Shown one piece after another: positions 1-11,200 of a DNA stretch of 64,000 bases. The DNA is from Istiophorus platypterus (Eukaryota > Chordata > Actinopteri > Istiophoriformes > Istiophoridae). The notes beneath the pieces were generated by a model. That model ran no database searches and was not told the DNA's origin. It saw nothing but the letters and a program-made list of their open reading frames with translations. The position numbers and the translations under genes were made by a program. The DNA lies in the NCBI GenBank assembly GCA_016859345.1, contig CM029120.1, positions 6,809,501 through 6,873,500 on the forward strand, read 5' to 3'. Numbering within the stretch: the stretch's first letter is position 1; the number at the start of each line of letters is the position of its first letter.

Positions 1-30
1 TATATATATATATATACACACACATATATA
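1..30. repeat. TA/CA microsatellite at the window edge
   Basis: Alternating TA then CACA then TATA bases. It continues off the left edge. Confidence 0.8.
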
Positions 31-881
31 TTGTTATGTGACACTTAACGTTGGTGGTGTTGGAAATGTGGTAAAACAGCAAACCAGGCCACAAGGCATC
101 TGAACTCATGTTTAATGTTTCCTATCGTTGAATGAATTATCAAATAAGTGCATTACAATTAAAATAACCAAAAGGTGGAAAATATATCACTTAGGTAAAA
201 TGTAATATCTGTTCAGTGCATTTTTATTCCTTTTGGAGAGGCCATAAAAAAAAATACATAACAATCAAATGTACGACAAACCTAAACTGACATGAAATAA
301 ATAATTGAAGACAGGAACCTGAGGAGACTTCCCATTTTTAATTTGCTTCATTTATGGGCCCCCTGGTGGTTATGGGGCCCTAAGCAGCCATGCAATTCCT
401 CTGCGCCTCGAGCGACTTCTGCGGCCTAATGAAGTGAAACATGTGCCCCCAGTTAGTTACTATTCAGATTATGCTACACTCTATACTTACCCGTTGACAC
501 TGATACACTCCGTGTCTTATGCCTCGCCCTCCGCACGTATTCATACTGTACACTGGTTTAAATAAGGCTGGCTGTGCCCAGTACATGCTCATTTTGTGTT
601 GGTGCCGATGCTTGAGTACATGCAGTGTGGTAAAGTGGTGAGTGCTTTATATATAGTGGTTGCCGCTGACATTTGCACACTTTGCACATTCCACTTTACA
701 GACCTCAACTATTACACCACATAGTCCCTCCATCCCAGTACATGTGCAATGGTTCCATCTGCCCACTTTTGGCGTTCCTTTTTCATTACCAGAGTTCTGT
801 AATTTCACTAATTCTTCATGTTTGTCTATTTTGTTCTTTTTTACTTGAAATTCTGTTCGTGGGTAAATAGAGCGTACTCTC

Positions 882-1057
882 GATCTTTTTTTCGCCGAAG
901 ACGTTTGACTTGTCAAACACAGGTGCATCTAATAACATTTTTAATTGCTGCATCGCCTCGCATTAATTGCTGGAGCAGAGCCATCATTAATGTTATTAGT
1001 TCCACCTGTGCCTCTCCTGCTACGACAAGTCAAAACGTCTGCCGTGAAAAAAAAGTT
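882..1057. repeat. Hairpin-like short repeat (MITE-type)
   Basis: The two ends are inverted copies of each other: the left arm includes gacgtttgacttgtc, the right arm gacaagtcaaaacgtc. Inside are a second inverted pair (cacaggtg / cacctgtg) and a third (ctaataaca / tgttattag). The whole unit of about 175 bp can fold on itself. From memory, this type is common in spiny-rayed fish genomes. It has no coding potential. Confidence 0.7.
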
Positions 1058-2604
1058 TGACAAATCGGATTCATTTGGGAACAATTAAAAAAAAAAGTGC
1101 TTTGATGCTATAAGGCTATTAAGATTTATGTTTGCAAGATTTCCTGGTAAGAATAAACAACATGGGATGTGCAGTGTAATGTGGACAGATTTCTGACAGG
1201 AAATTCAAAATAAATAAATAAATAAATGGTGATACTCATCAAGCGAATGTATTAATAACATCCAGAGTATCGTAGTAGCAGGAGAGTGTTGTGTCTCTCT
1301 GGAAGTTCGGTCAAGCATACGGGAAACTAATGAGAAACATGCACGAAAAGAAACCTGCAGTTTATGTTCTTGATAATGAGTTCCCTGATTTTTTTTTTTC
1401 TTCTAACTTTTTGAACTTGGATACTCCTGTGCTGTACTCTCCTATGCAAGTGTCGTGGCTCCTCTCACAAAATAGAATAGGATTTTTGTATATATACTGA
1501 CACTGCACTGAGCACTGAGATAAATATGGAAAAGATGTTGTGCACCTTTGAAGTATGTGCACTTATGACACAACTTCACACATTCCTTGTTTCAAGACCT
1601 GTCCAAATTAGAGTTACTAGACTTTTAAAAAAACAAGGAATTATATATATCTATATCTATATATACCTCAAACAGATGTGGAAGTATCTAGCCTAGTCCA
1701 TACAGCCTCATAGATTTTATCCTCTGAGCAGATTCTTTCATCTGACACCACGTCCCCAGTTCATTTCCTAGAGTGCAGCTAGAAAAAAAAAAAGTATCAA
1801 ATCTCATATCACTTTCATTCCATTAATCCCTGCAGCAGCGTACCACTGGAACAAACATTTATCTATCCCACCCCTGCCCACTAGACGGAGACACAGTGAG
1901 GTAAACATTACAGGTTGCCAAATGCAGGACAGCTAAAGGCTTGCAGAGCGACTCCCCGTGGGGCAGATGTGAGGGCATTTAGGGGCAAAGAGGGAGTGAG
2001 GGAGTGTCTGTGCGGCGGGCGAATGTGGTTCACTGATCTGGAAGCAGGGGCGTCTCCTCTCTCTCTCAAAGAGTCAGTGGCACCGTGTAGTTCATCTGAG
2101 GACAGCAGCCGCGGCGGAAACAAGACGATGCCTTGTGACCTCTAGACAGGAGCAGTGTGCTACTTGCCGGTGGGAGCTCGCTGTCTCCTCTCAGAGCACA
2201 TGGGAAGGATGCTGAGAGGTCAGTGTGCCCGGGACTCATCTCACCTGTGTAGTTTTTCTCCCCATTGCCTGTGCCTGAAGCAAGAGGGGAGGAGGAAAAA
2301 AAAAGGTCGGACTGTTTTAGAATCAGGTTTGTAGGTGAAGCAGGAAAGGGCATTGTTTTCAGTTGAACTATTTGGAGGAAGTGTTTTTTTGTTTTGTTCT
2401 TATGAGAAGATGATAAAGAGGAACATTGTGAGGGACTGCGGGTTTTTATTTTCTATTTTTAACAGGCCCCTTTAACTTGAAGGAGAACACATTTAAAATA
2501 ACAAAGTAGTGCGTGTATTTTCATCTCCTGTGACCCGAGGACAGAAGGTGTCTGAATGACAAATGGACATGAGCGAAAGGAGGACCGGGGTGAAAATAAA
2601 ATAC

Positions 2605-3035
2605 CCGAGTACACAAGTACTCAGACCCTTTATTTAAGTGAAAATACTAACTTTACTCGAGTAAAATGTTTCTTATTTGAGTAAAAGATGGCAAAAGTAA
2701 AGGTAAAATGAAATGTGATTTTTTTTGGGGGGGTTGGGGACACAACTCAACTAGTGTATTTACTGCAAGAGATATGACGACTGTGACTGTACCTTCAAAA
2801 ACTGTGTTGGCTTATCTGATCATTATATTAGTGTTTCGTTACCAGTGCATTTATGTGTATGCAGCATTTCAGTTTTGCAGCTTGTTGAGCTGGAGCTCAT
2901 TTTAAGAATTTTATGTGTAGCATCATGTTTTATAAACTGATCACACGTTATGACAGATATATTGAATTTGCAAAGTAAGTAGTAAATCCAACCGGCAGAA
3001 AAAATGTAATGGAGTAAAAGAAGTAGACATTTTCC
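2605..3035. repeat. Degenerate hAT-like non-autonomous repeat
   Basis: The left end is rich in aagtac/actcaagta-type words (acaagtactcagaccc, actcgagtaaaatg). The far end has tgtaatggagtaaaagaagtag. This resembles the common fish repeat whose ends read cagtggtggaa. The edges are approximate. Confidence 0.5.
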
Positions 3036-3230
3036 CACTGACATGTATTGAGCGGAGGCCAATTAGCAGATAAGGGAAATAGTCACGTAAACTGCAAGTG
3101 TCTCAACATTGTCCTTAGGGTGCAGTACTTGAGTGTGTTTGGTGATGACGAATTAAACAAAAAGCAACGACCAATCATGACAAGGCTAATCAGACATATT
3201 TTAAATCTTTTTAATATATCTCACATTTGA

Positions 3231-3236
3231 TTTATT
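3231..3236 (-). terminator. Candidate poly(A) signal downstream of dtnb
   Basis: An AATAAA hexamer on the minus strand, about 5 kb beyond the last recognised dtnb exon. It is a weak candidate because the terminal exon was not located and such hexamers are common in AT-rich DNA. Confidence 0.2.
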
Positions 3237-5729
3237 TACAAAAGACAGTGGCTTCGTGACATAAAACTATGTGTTGTAAAATCAACATGAGAAACAAATA
3301 TGTACCAGAAGCATAACCATACAGAACACATACATAGATAAATAACATCCGGGGAGCGTTGTCGTCGAGGTCGTCCTCTTTGCACATTGTCTCTCTGCAA
3401 ACGATAAAAGGATCACAATGTATGCATCTCTGTATGATGGGCTGTATTTTATGTGTATCACCCCAAGTTTGGTCTGGCAGGGTATACAGTATGGCCTCTG
3501 CATCGGTTAAAATGACATCAGTGACCTGGAATGTGTTTCTTATCTTCATTAACTATTAAATGAGAGGTGTGGTTTTTTTTCCAGCAGTGGACACTATTCA
3601 GGCATTCTGTGAACAAACTATGGGCAACGACGACGTACTAATGCAGATATACTTTGATATATACCTGTAATTTGTATGACACACAATGTCTGCAAACAGT
3701 TTGGCACAAATGTAAAGGCTGAGTGTTATTCTCCCGCGAAAACACATTAAATAACTGAATAAAATCTCTACAAAGTCACAGACTCAAACGCTAACATTAA
3801 AGGCTGATAGATCATCTTATTTGCTGAATGGTTACTTTGTACAGCACTTTACAGAACAGCTACAGGCACAAACTGAAAGAACAAAAACAAAGCTAAGTCT
3901 TGCATTCAAATGTGTGGCCAGAGGGAAGGGGAAGACAATTACTCCTTAAATATTTACCTCTGCATTTTTAATAATTTCTGGAACCTTTCAGCTGAATAAA
4001 ATAAAACCTTTCGAAGGAAGCGGTAGCAGAACCTGAAACTGTGGCATTTCAGTTTTGACACCAGCTTTGTAAGAACTAATATTCAGGGCGACAATGCAAG
4101 TGTGCACGTGAATCTGCGTTTCGATAAACTCATTACAATGACTAGACTCCACCAATACTGTAAAGCAGAATAAGAACAATAATGATGACACAGAGCAGAA
4201 TAGAGAACTGAATGAAAAACATCACATGTAGAACGACGATAACTGAGGAACCTCTTTTTGTTCCTTTTCTCGACACAGTGTAGCAGGTTGTTGAAACCTT
4301 ATACTTAGCTTATAGGGTGGGCGTAATGTACAAATTTCTAAACAAACCTTAGTTCAAACCTTATGTGGTTTAGTTCAGACAGATTTGACTAATTACTTTC
4401 ATTTGAGAACTGAAGACACATCTCAAACTGCTCCCAGACCTTTGTCACATAGCATTTACTAATAACCAGACGTAGCTCATTTTTGATTTGAGTTAAATGG
4501 CTACCCCGAAGGACAAAAGACACTTAACCAGGGGACAAAAATGTAAAGGTAACTTAGACCCAATCTCTGTCCGACTGAATTAAAAAAAACCTTTTTCTGG
4601 TTGACTTCTACCTCTGTAGCAGACAGATCTCTCCATGACAGACACAAATTCACACAAAGACAAACTATAGCCAGACAACATGCTTCATCGAACAGCACTT
4701 CAGAAAAAAAAAATATTTCTCCCCTTCTTCTAATCCACATTCTTTACCCAGCATTTAATCACTTGCTGTTGATATCCACTAAAATATTTGAAGAGTTTCA
4801 TTCCAAAATGAGACAAATTGACTGGTGAACTTAAAGTAAAGTAAACCTCTCTAGGAGGTAAAAAAGCAGCTCAAAGGACTGACTTGTCATGAAATTTGCC
4901 CACAGGATACATACAATTTTAGAATGAAATCCTTCATTTTAAACGTTCATTGACCTTTAACATTTCTCTCCGTGGCAATGATTTCCAGTACTTGAATGAC
5001 ATTGCCACCACATTTCACCTAGAGGAGCTCTTCAGTCCCTGAGCACCTGCCATCATTGCACATAAACATTTTCAATTTACCTTTATTAACTAAATAAAGC
5101 TATCAAAGCGTTTCCTACTTGCTTGTGACTGACTACCTTACATCCTCACACACTGTATAAGTAACTCAATGCCTAATTCATTACTATTAAACATCCTGAG
5201 GTGCTTCCCTACGCCTAAAACTATAAATACTGAGGCTACCTGCTAGTCAGTGTATTTTGGAAGGAGGCACCATGCTGCGTTGAGTGTTACAATGCCCTTC
5301 AGGTGGTTCAGTTAAGTTTTCATTGGGAGGAAACAATGAGCATCGGCTCATTATTGTGTTTGGAGTAGCCCCTCGGTTTCTCTTAACCGCACAGCCCTCT
5401 TATTTACAAGGGGTGGCTCACTGGGAGCACAGTAGCAGCAGTACAGTATGGGACTCACTGAGTGTGTTTACATGCACGCAGTATTTTGGAGACCAGCTCA
5501 TATTTTCCTGGTTAAGGTCACAATTGGGAAGAGCTGCTTATTTGCATCTTTACACTGCACTAATGGATACAGTTTTACACAAGAATGGAAAGAAGTAATA
5601 TTGCAGGAAATTTCCGTTGTGTCGTGGCAATGGCTGCGACTCACAGTTCTTTTCATCATGATCTGCTATTTGCTTAAAATAAGAAGATCAATACCAGTCT
5701 AGTGTCTGTGAGGTCAATGTGAGACAACA

Positions 5730-6065
5730 CTCTGCAAGCAGCTAGCTTAGCGTAGCATAAAAACTAAAAGCAGGGGCTGGCTGCATTTCACTTATTTTAG
5801 TTTGTGGTTTTACGGGGGGTTGTTGCCTGGCTTGCAGCCTCAAGGCTGCGCTGAGTCACTGAGTCTGGCCAAGAAATAGTCCAGCATGTAGCCCTCCACA
5901 TACCACAACGTGTTTGTTTTTACACTTTGGTTTTTGTACAGATTAAAGACATAACATGTTAATTAGTCAGCTTTAGTGGCTCTGGTACGTGGATTTTATG
6001 GCCTTTGGACAGGATCAGGCTAGCTGGTTTCCCCGGTTTAAAGTATTTATGCTAAGCTCAGCAAA
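5730..6065. repeat. Foldback fish repeat, copy 1
   Basis: It contains gcttagcgtagcataaa, tggttttacggggggtt, aagaaatagtccagca, ttgtacagattaaagac and tttatgctaagctcagc. These are the internal words of a palindromic percomorph repeat whose ends read ttcaacattttgggaaata. Confidence 0.7.
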
Positions 6066-6344
6066 CTTTTTTCCAATTGATTACTTTTTCTTTATTTTTT
6101 AATCTATAACATTTCATAAAATGATTAAAAAAAAAAGGCACAATACATTTTCCAGAACCTAAGGTGATGCCTTGGTTTGTTAGAATTAACTTTAAAGATG
6201 AAAACTAACTAACTAAAATAACTCTGGTACAATTCATTAAATGGTTCCATTTTGTATCTTGTACATGGTCCCTGAAAGACAAAATAAGAAAAAAACAAAC
6301 AAAACAAAAAAAACCCCAAAGGTTTGGGACCTTTAGCTTAGCTT

Positions 6345-6778
6345 TATTGAAGACTAGGAAATAGCTAGTTTTAGAGTTAAAGATCCACCTACCAGCATCT
6401 CTAAAGCTCACTTCGTAAAAAAGTTATATCTCAGGAAAAAAAAACAAAAAAACAAAAAAATTAAGTATGAAAATGACAAGTTGTGGTTTTGCAAGGAATT
6501 GTGTTTCAGACCATTTCTTGGTCGGACGTTGACTTTCTTGCGTTTCTGCTGGTGGCCTGGGAACCTAATAGTGACAGCAAGACTCTGGGAAGTCACTTTC
6601 TTACCTTCCTGCAGAGCCAGGTTCGCTGTTTACCCCTGTTTCCAGCCTTTACGCCGAGTTAAGCTGTGTCCTGTCTCCAGCTCAATATTTACACACACGG
6701 GAGAATGGTATTGACCTTCTCGTTTAAAGCAAATAATGTATTTCCCAAAATGCTGAACTATTCCTTTAACTGAGGCTC
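6345..6778. repeat. Foldback fish repeat, copy 2
   Basis: Words in order: ccacctaccagcatctctaa, gacaagttgtggttttgc, ccatttcttggtcgg, ccctgtttccagccttta and the terminus tttcccaaaatgctgaacta. It lies about 280 bp from copy 1. Confidence 0.7.
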
Positions 6779-8191
6779 CAGCCTGTCCTGGCTAAACCTG
6801 ACACTTCAGCCTCAGTGTGCGGATGCGCAGTAAACACACTCGGCATGAATTCTGAGGCGGGACACGTCTGACACCCCAGCTGTCATCAAAAACCCACAAA
6901 GAGCTGGCATAGCATGGTACAGTACCTAAATCCAGACATGAGTGCAACTTCATGCAAAAATAATAATTGAAAAAAAGGAAAAATAAATAAAGAAATACTG
7001 GCGCTAATCATACCAAAAGCAACGACAGGGAACATGTTGCGACGGGAGGTCTTCTCCATGTCGGGGTGTTCCCGAGGTCATGTGTTTACAGTATTTTATA
7101 TACAGAATGACCTGCTGCAGTGGAACAGTTGGGGGAGAAAGCACAGCAAGCCATTCCTTAGCAGTCATGAGGGAAATCATTGGGTAATTACAGCAGTTTT
7201 TGTTTACAGGAAAACACACACACACATTCGCTAATTAGACACATCTTGCTACCTGCAAGGTGTGAAGAAACAATTTTTTTTTTTTTTTCACATAGTGAAA
7301 TCCTGTTAGATTACAGCATGCATTACTCTACGTGCTAATGCCAGGTTTGTTGTTGTTGTTGTTGTTGTTGTTACTGATTCTTCCCAGGTGATGACTGTAT
7401 GTCCTTACAGGATGGGATATTGTTCTCTCCCCCTCAGTGCTTCTGTACTCTCACTGTGCCTGGATATACACACAGAAGAGCAAATTTAGTGTTGCTGACA
7501 GTCTGCATAGCCTGGATGAAGGAAAAAAAAAAAGGATAAATGACTCTGAGGCAATGTGTCACATTGCTTCGCTACTTTTGGATGCAGCAGAAGCCGATTA
7601 TAAGGAGCTCCGATTATAAGGAGCCAAAGAAGTAAGTACGTATGTTATTGGCTGTTATGGTGCCATGCAAATCTTTTGCTGCAGTCAACTCCTCCAGACT
7701 AAATAATGAATAAAACAATGCAGTCGATATTAGTTCTAGTTAGTATCTTGCTAGCTGTAGAAAACAAATGTGCTTCAGGCAACTTGTTTCTATAAAATTA
7801 TAATAAGCCAAGAGGGGCCGAGATTGCAATAATTTTATTACATCACATTATCTCAATGTCACGTGTAAATTATCCTCTCATCTCATTATATCAGTCATTT
7901 TCTTGTGATAATGGTTAATTATTGTGTTATCTTGGGACAACAGTACTGTATCTGAGTTAAATATGGTTAAAACAATATTAATCAATTATAGTTCCTACTT
8001 TTTGTTCTTCACTCTGCTTCAGCTGAAAAAAAGAAAGGAAATATTACATGTTTATGTTTTGGCCAATCTTAATGGTGGACACAAATAATTCTCCATTGTT
8101 TTTGAATGGCTTACTGTATGTTCTGTATAGTATGACTGGCTTTAAAAGATTCAGTTGGAGAAATACTGTAATAAGATGTACCTGGACTCAC
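6779..8191. other. Gene-free stretch next to the last seen dtnb exon
   Basis: Nothing certain. On the minus strand a strong-looking acceptor (T-rich tract, then ttgcag) precedes 7252 in the right phase for dtnb. It would add about 20 unconvincing residues before a stop. Confidence 0.4.
7346..7373. repeat. (GTT)n microsatellite
   Basis: About nine GTT units in a row in gene-free DNA. Confidence 0.9.
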
Positions 8192-8242
8192 CTCTGTCCC
8201 CACCGTTCCTCATGTTGGTCTCCTCCTCCTCTCCCCCGTCAT
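8192..8242 (-). CDS. dtnb: dtnb acidic penultimate exon
   Basis: Acceptor aagtag and donor gtgagt, 51 bp. It encodes [17 protein letters not shown] with one base left over. The acidic stretch ending in ...NGGDR resembles the human end EEEEEKMQNGKDRG. The few bases up to the stop codon must come from one more exon, or from read-through into the intron (stop after 14 codons). Confidence 0.8.
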
Positions 8243-11200
8243 CTACTTTAAAAAAAAAAAAAGAAAAGAAAAAATAAAAACCCAGTTTTAAGTGACAATG
8301 TTTTTGGTCACAATGTAAAAACTCAAAAAATATAAAGGGAAATACATCGCAAGCAGGTGTAAGAATGACAGAAATTCAGAGAAAGATTAATTCTCTGATA
8401 GGAAAAAAAGGAAACCCAGGAAACAGAGGGAAACACGATCCAGATGGTAAAACACACTCAAATCATAAAACATGCTAAAGACTAACCTGAGTGGAGCTCT
8501 TTCACCAGAGATGACATGGTGTTTGTGATTGAATCAGCAGCAACTAATAGATCATTCCGAAGATTTCTAGGTACACCTGGGAAACAGAGAATTAAAAACA
8601 CATGCAGCTTCTAGTTTTGCAGTGGAACTGTATGGAAGATTGAATAGGCAAAGGAAGTTGAAGTGCATATTGTGAGACTATTTTCACTGATCACTCTTCA
8701 GTAATGTTACTCTTTTATGAATGAGGCCTTTCACAAGTTTCTACGAGTTAAATTTCAACACCAACGTGAATGGCTCAGTATGTTCTGCATTTTGCATGAG
8801 TTTGTAATGAATGCTCTTTGTTTTCGGGCGTTGGTTTGGACTCACCCTGAGCAAAGGCCTCCAGGACGTCCCCTCCCACCCCTGCCAGGCAGTCCTGTGG
8901 TGTGTGAGTCGGGGTGGACCCAGCCGAGGTGGAGCGTATGGGCATGGGCATGGAGCAGCCCGCACCGTGACTGGGGGAAGAATGAGGGGAGCCTCCAGAC
9001 TGGGACTGCAAGATAAAAAAAGAAAACACCCATGACAGTTACAGTATCATCAGCAAATTGTTTAATCTTCCAAAATTTTGATATTTACTGTATTCCCTGA
9101 TGTTTAGATGGGAGATGAAGTGTTGTTCTATTCTTTTTTAAATAGTTCAACATTTTGGGAAATATGTTTGTTCTCTTTCTTGTTCAGAGGTAGATGAGAA
9201 GATCGATTGCCACTGTCGTGACTGTATGTAACCGTAATGTCTCACTTTTTTGTTCGGATAAGAAAAATTAGATATAACATGATAATTGGTGAGCTTTGGA
9301 TGTGCTTATAGGCAGAGTTTGCTACAATTGGACAGTGCCAGACCAGTAGTTTACAGTCTTTATTAAAGCTATGCTGACCGACAGTTTGGGGCAGCTTCCT
9401 ATTTACCATGCACGAGAATGGTATCGATCCTTGTCAGGAAAGCATATTCCCCAAAATGTTCAGCTATTCCTCTTAGGGTAGCTGGTCTTCAAACACATTT
9501 ATGAATTAGGAACAATCTTAATGTGCATCGGCAGATAAATGAGATAAATATATTGTTTATATGTGTTTGACTCTTTTACCAGTGAATTTAAGCAAATCAT
9601 CCCTAGTAGAAAGCTAACAAATAACACAGAACATCTGGCTATTTTGATGACATACTGGATAATCTTCCGAGCGCAAACCTTTTGTGAATCTGGGATCCTG
9701 ATTGAGAGGAAGAAAAAAAAAAAAAACTTAAATCCAATAATCTCTTCATCATCAAAGCCAGTTCTGGAACAACTGTGTTTCAATGGAAGATGCTCTATTG
9801 CAATCACAGATTGCATCCTTTAGAAGAGATGGCCTTTTTGCTTTTAAAGGTGATTTTATTAAAACAAGCACAGTCACAGATGTGACCGAAAGATCTTAAT
9901 CCTTTTAGGGAGAACAAACAAAAACAACGGTGTAAAGGTAAGAAAACGTCCTGGTAATCCTATACAGGCTGGCTCTATAGTACAGCTTTACTGCATCAAG
10001 AGGGTAACGAGAACCATGTGTGGGTGAGCGACTGAGGCCTGTGCTGAGTCGGGAGCTATATCTCACAGAGAAAGGATCACTGTGTGTCTCCGGGACTAGT
10101 GCGGGCCCAGGTCGATGGCTCGGAGCCAGGCAGCAGATGGCTGGCCAGACTGCAGTCACATTAGAAGGGAGGCTGTTAGTGGCGATGAAAGGAACAGGTC
10201 CCTGATATTTGGGCTAAGAAATACACAGTTCTCTCAACTTGTTTGGACAGCAGTCATTAAAAACCTGGTTTTAAAGATTGTGTCTCAGTCTGTGGTTTGA
10301 GAAGTGTTGCGGTGGCCTGGATAAGAGGACTAGATCAGTGTAACTCAATTAGATAGTGGAATCCTATCATCTTTCCTAACATCCTTCTTAAAATCTATTA
10401 TAAAAACTTCCTTCAATTACATCTGTATGAAGGGGGAAGTGTAGAGGCATTAAACTAAGTGCTTTGACTAGAGCCAGGTATTGAACCTGGCAAACTGAAT
10501 TAAGGGCAACTTACAGCCTGCTTCTGCTCCTCATCCTATCAGCCAGCAAAGGTAAGCAGAGAGAGGGAGAGCGAGAAGGGTGAGAGCAACAGAATTACAG
10601 CAGTGAAAGAAGAAGAAGAAAGGGATTTCTGCATGCACCATACGGCACATTAACATAACTTAAGATTGCTGCAGTGTCTCGGTTTTGAAGAATTTAACAC
10701 GTCAGCATCTCATTTCATCAAGCATGCCACCAAGCTTTAAAGAGCAAATTGTGTAAGACATATTAACACTGACAAAACCGGTAAAATACCAGAGGAGAAC
10801 AGCAGATCTACATTTAGTATGTATGCACTATCTGAGGATATTAATACTGATTCAGAGGCCTTTTTTCGTCCGACTTAAGACATAAATCCCCCAGGAGCAG
10901 GTGATCGTCTTACCTTTAGCAGCCTCATGAGCCCCTCCAGCTGCACCATCAGCTCCCGTCTGCTCTCCTGCAGGGCTGACATGCGCCTCTCCAGCTCGTC
11001 CTTCCTGTGTCTGCAGCAGAGGGATAGGGTTTTTCAGGATACGTCAAAAAAAAATGGAGGAAGGCGCTACTTGGATATGAATGTAACAGAACACAAAGCA
11101 AGTGCTCCTGATGCCCAAGTTACCATAATACTGTTCACGAAAAAAAACTCTTGTGCCTTAACTAATCAGAGTATCTTGATTCTTTGGTGAATCATTTATA

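Larger units (their letters stand above)
1058..5729. other. Gene-free stretch 3' of dtnb
   Basis: No credible exon was recognised on either strand; short reading frames here lack homology and codon character. It contains the repeat at 2605-3035 and a possible poly(A) signal at 3231. Part may be the dtnb 3' UTR, since the terminal exon was not located. Sequence 31-881 is also without a gene. Confidence 0.6.

Noticed and set aside
10470..10500. Possible tRNA-like B-box (ggtattgaacctgg)
   Set aside because: It is a short palindrome without an acceptor stem, anticodon arm or A-box at the right distance.
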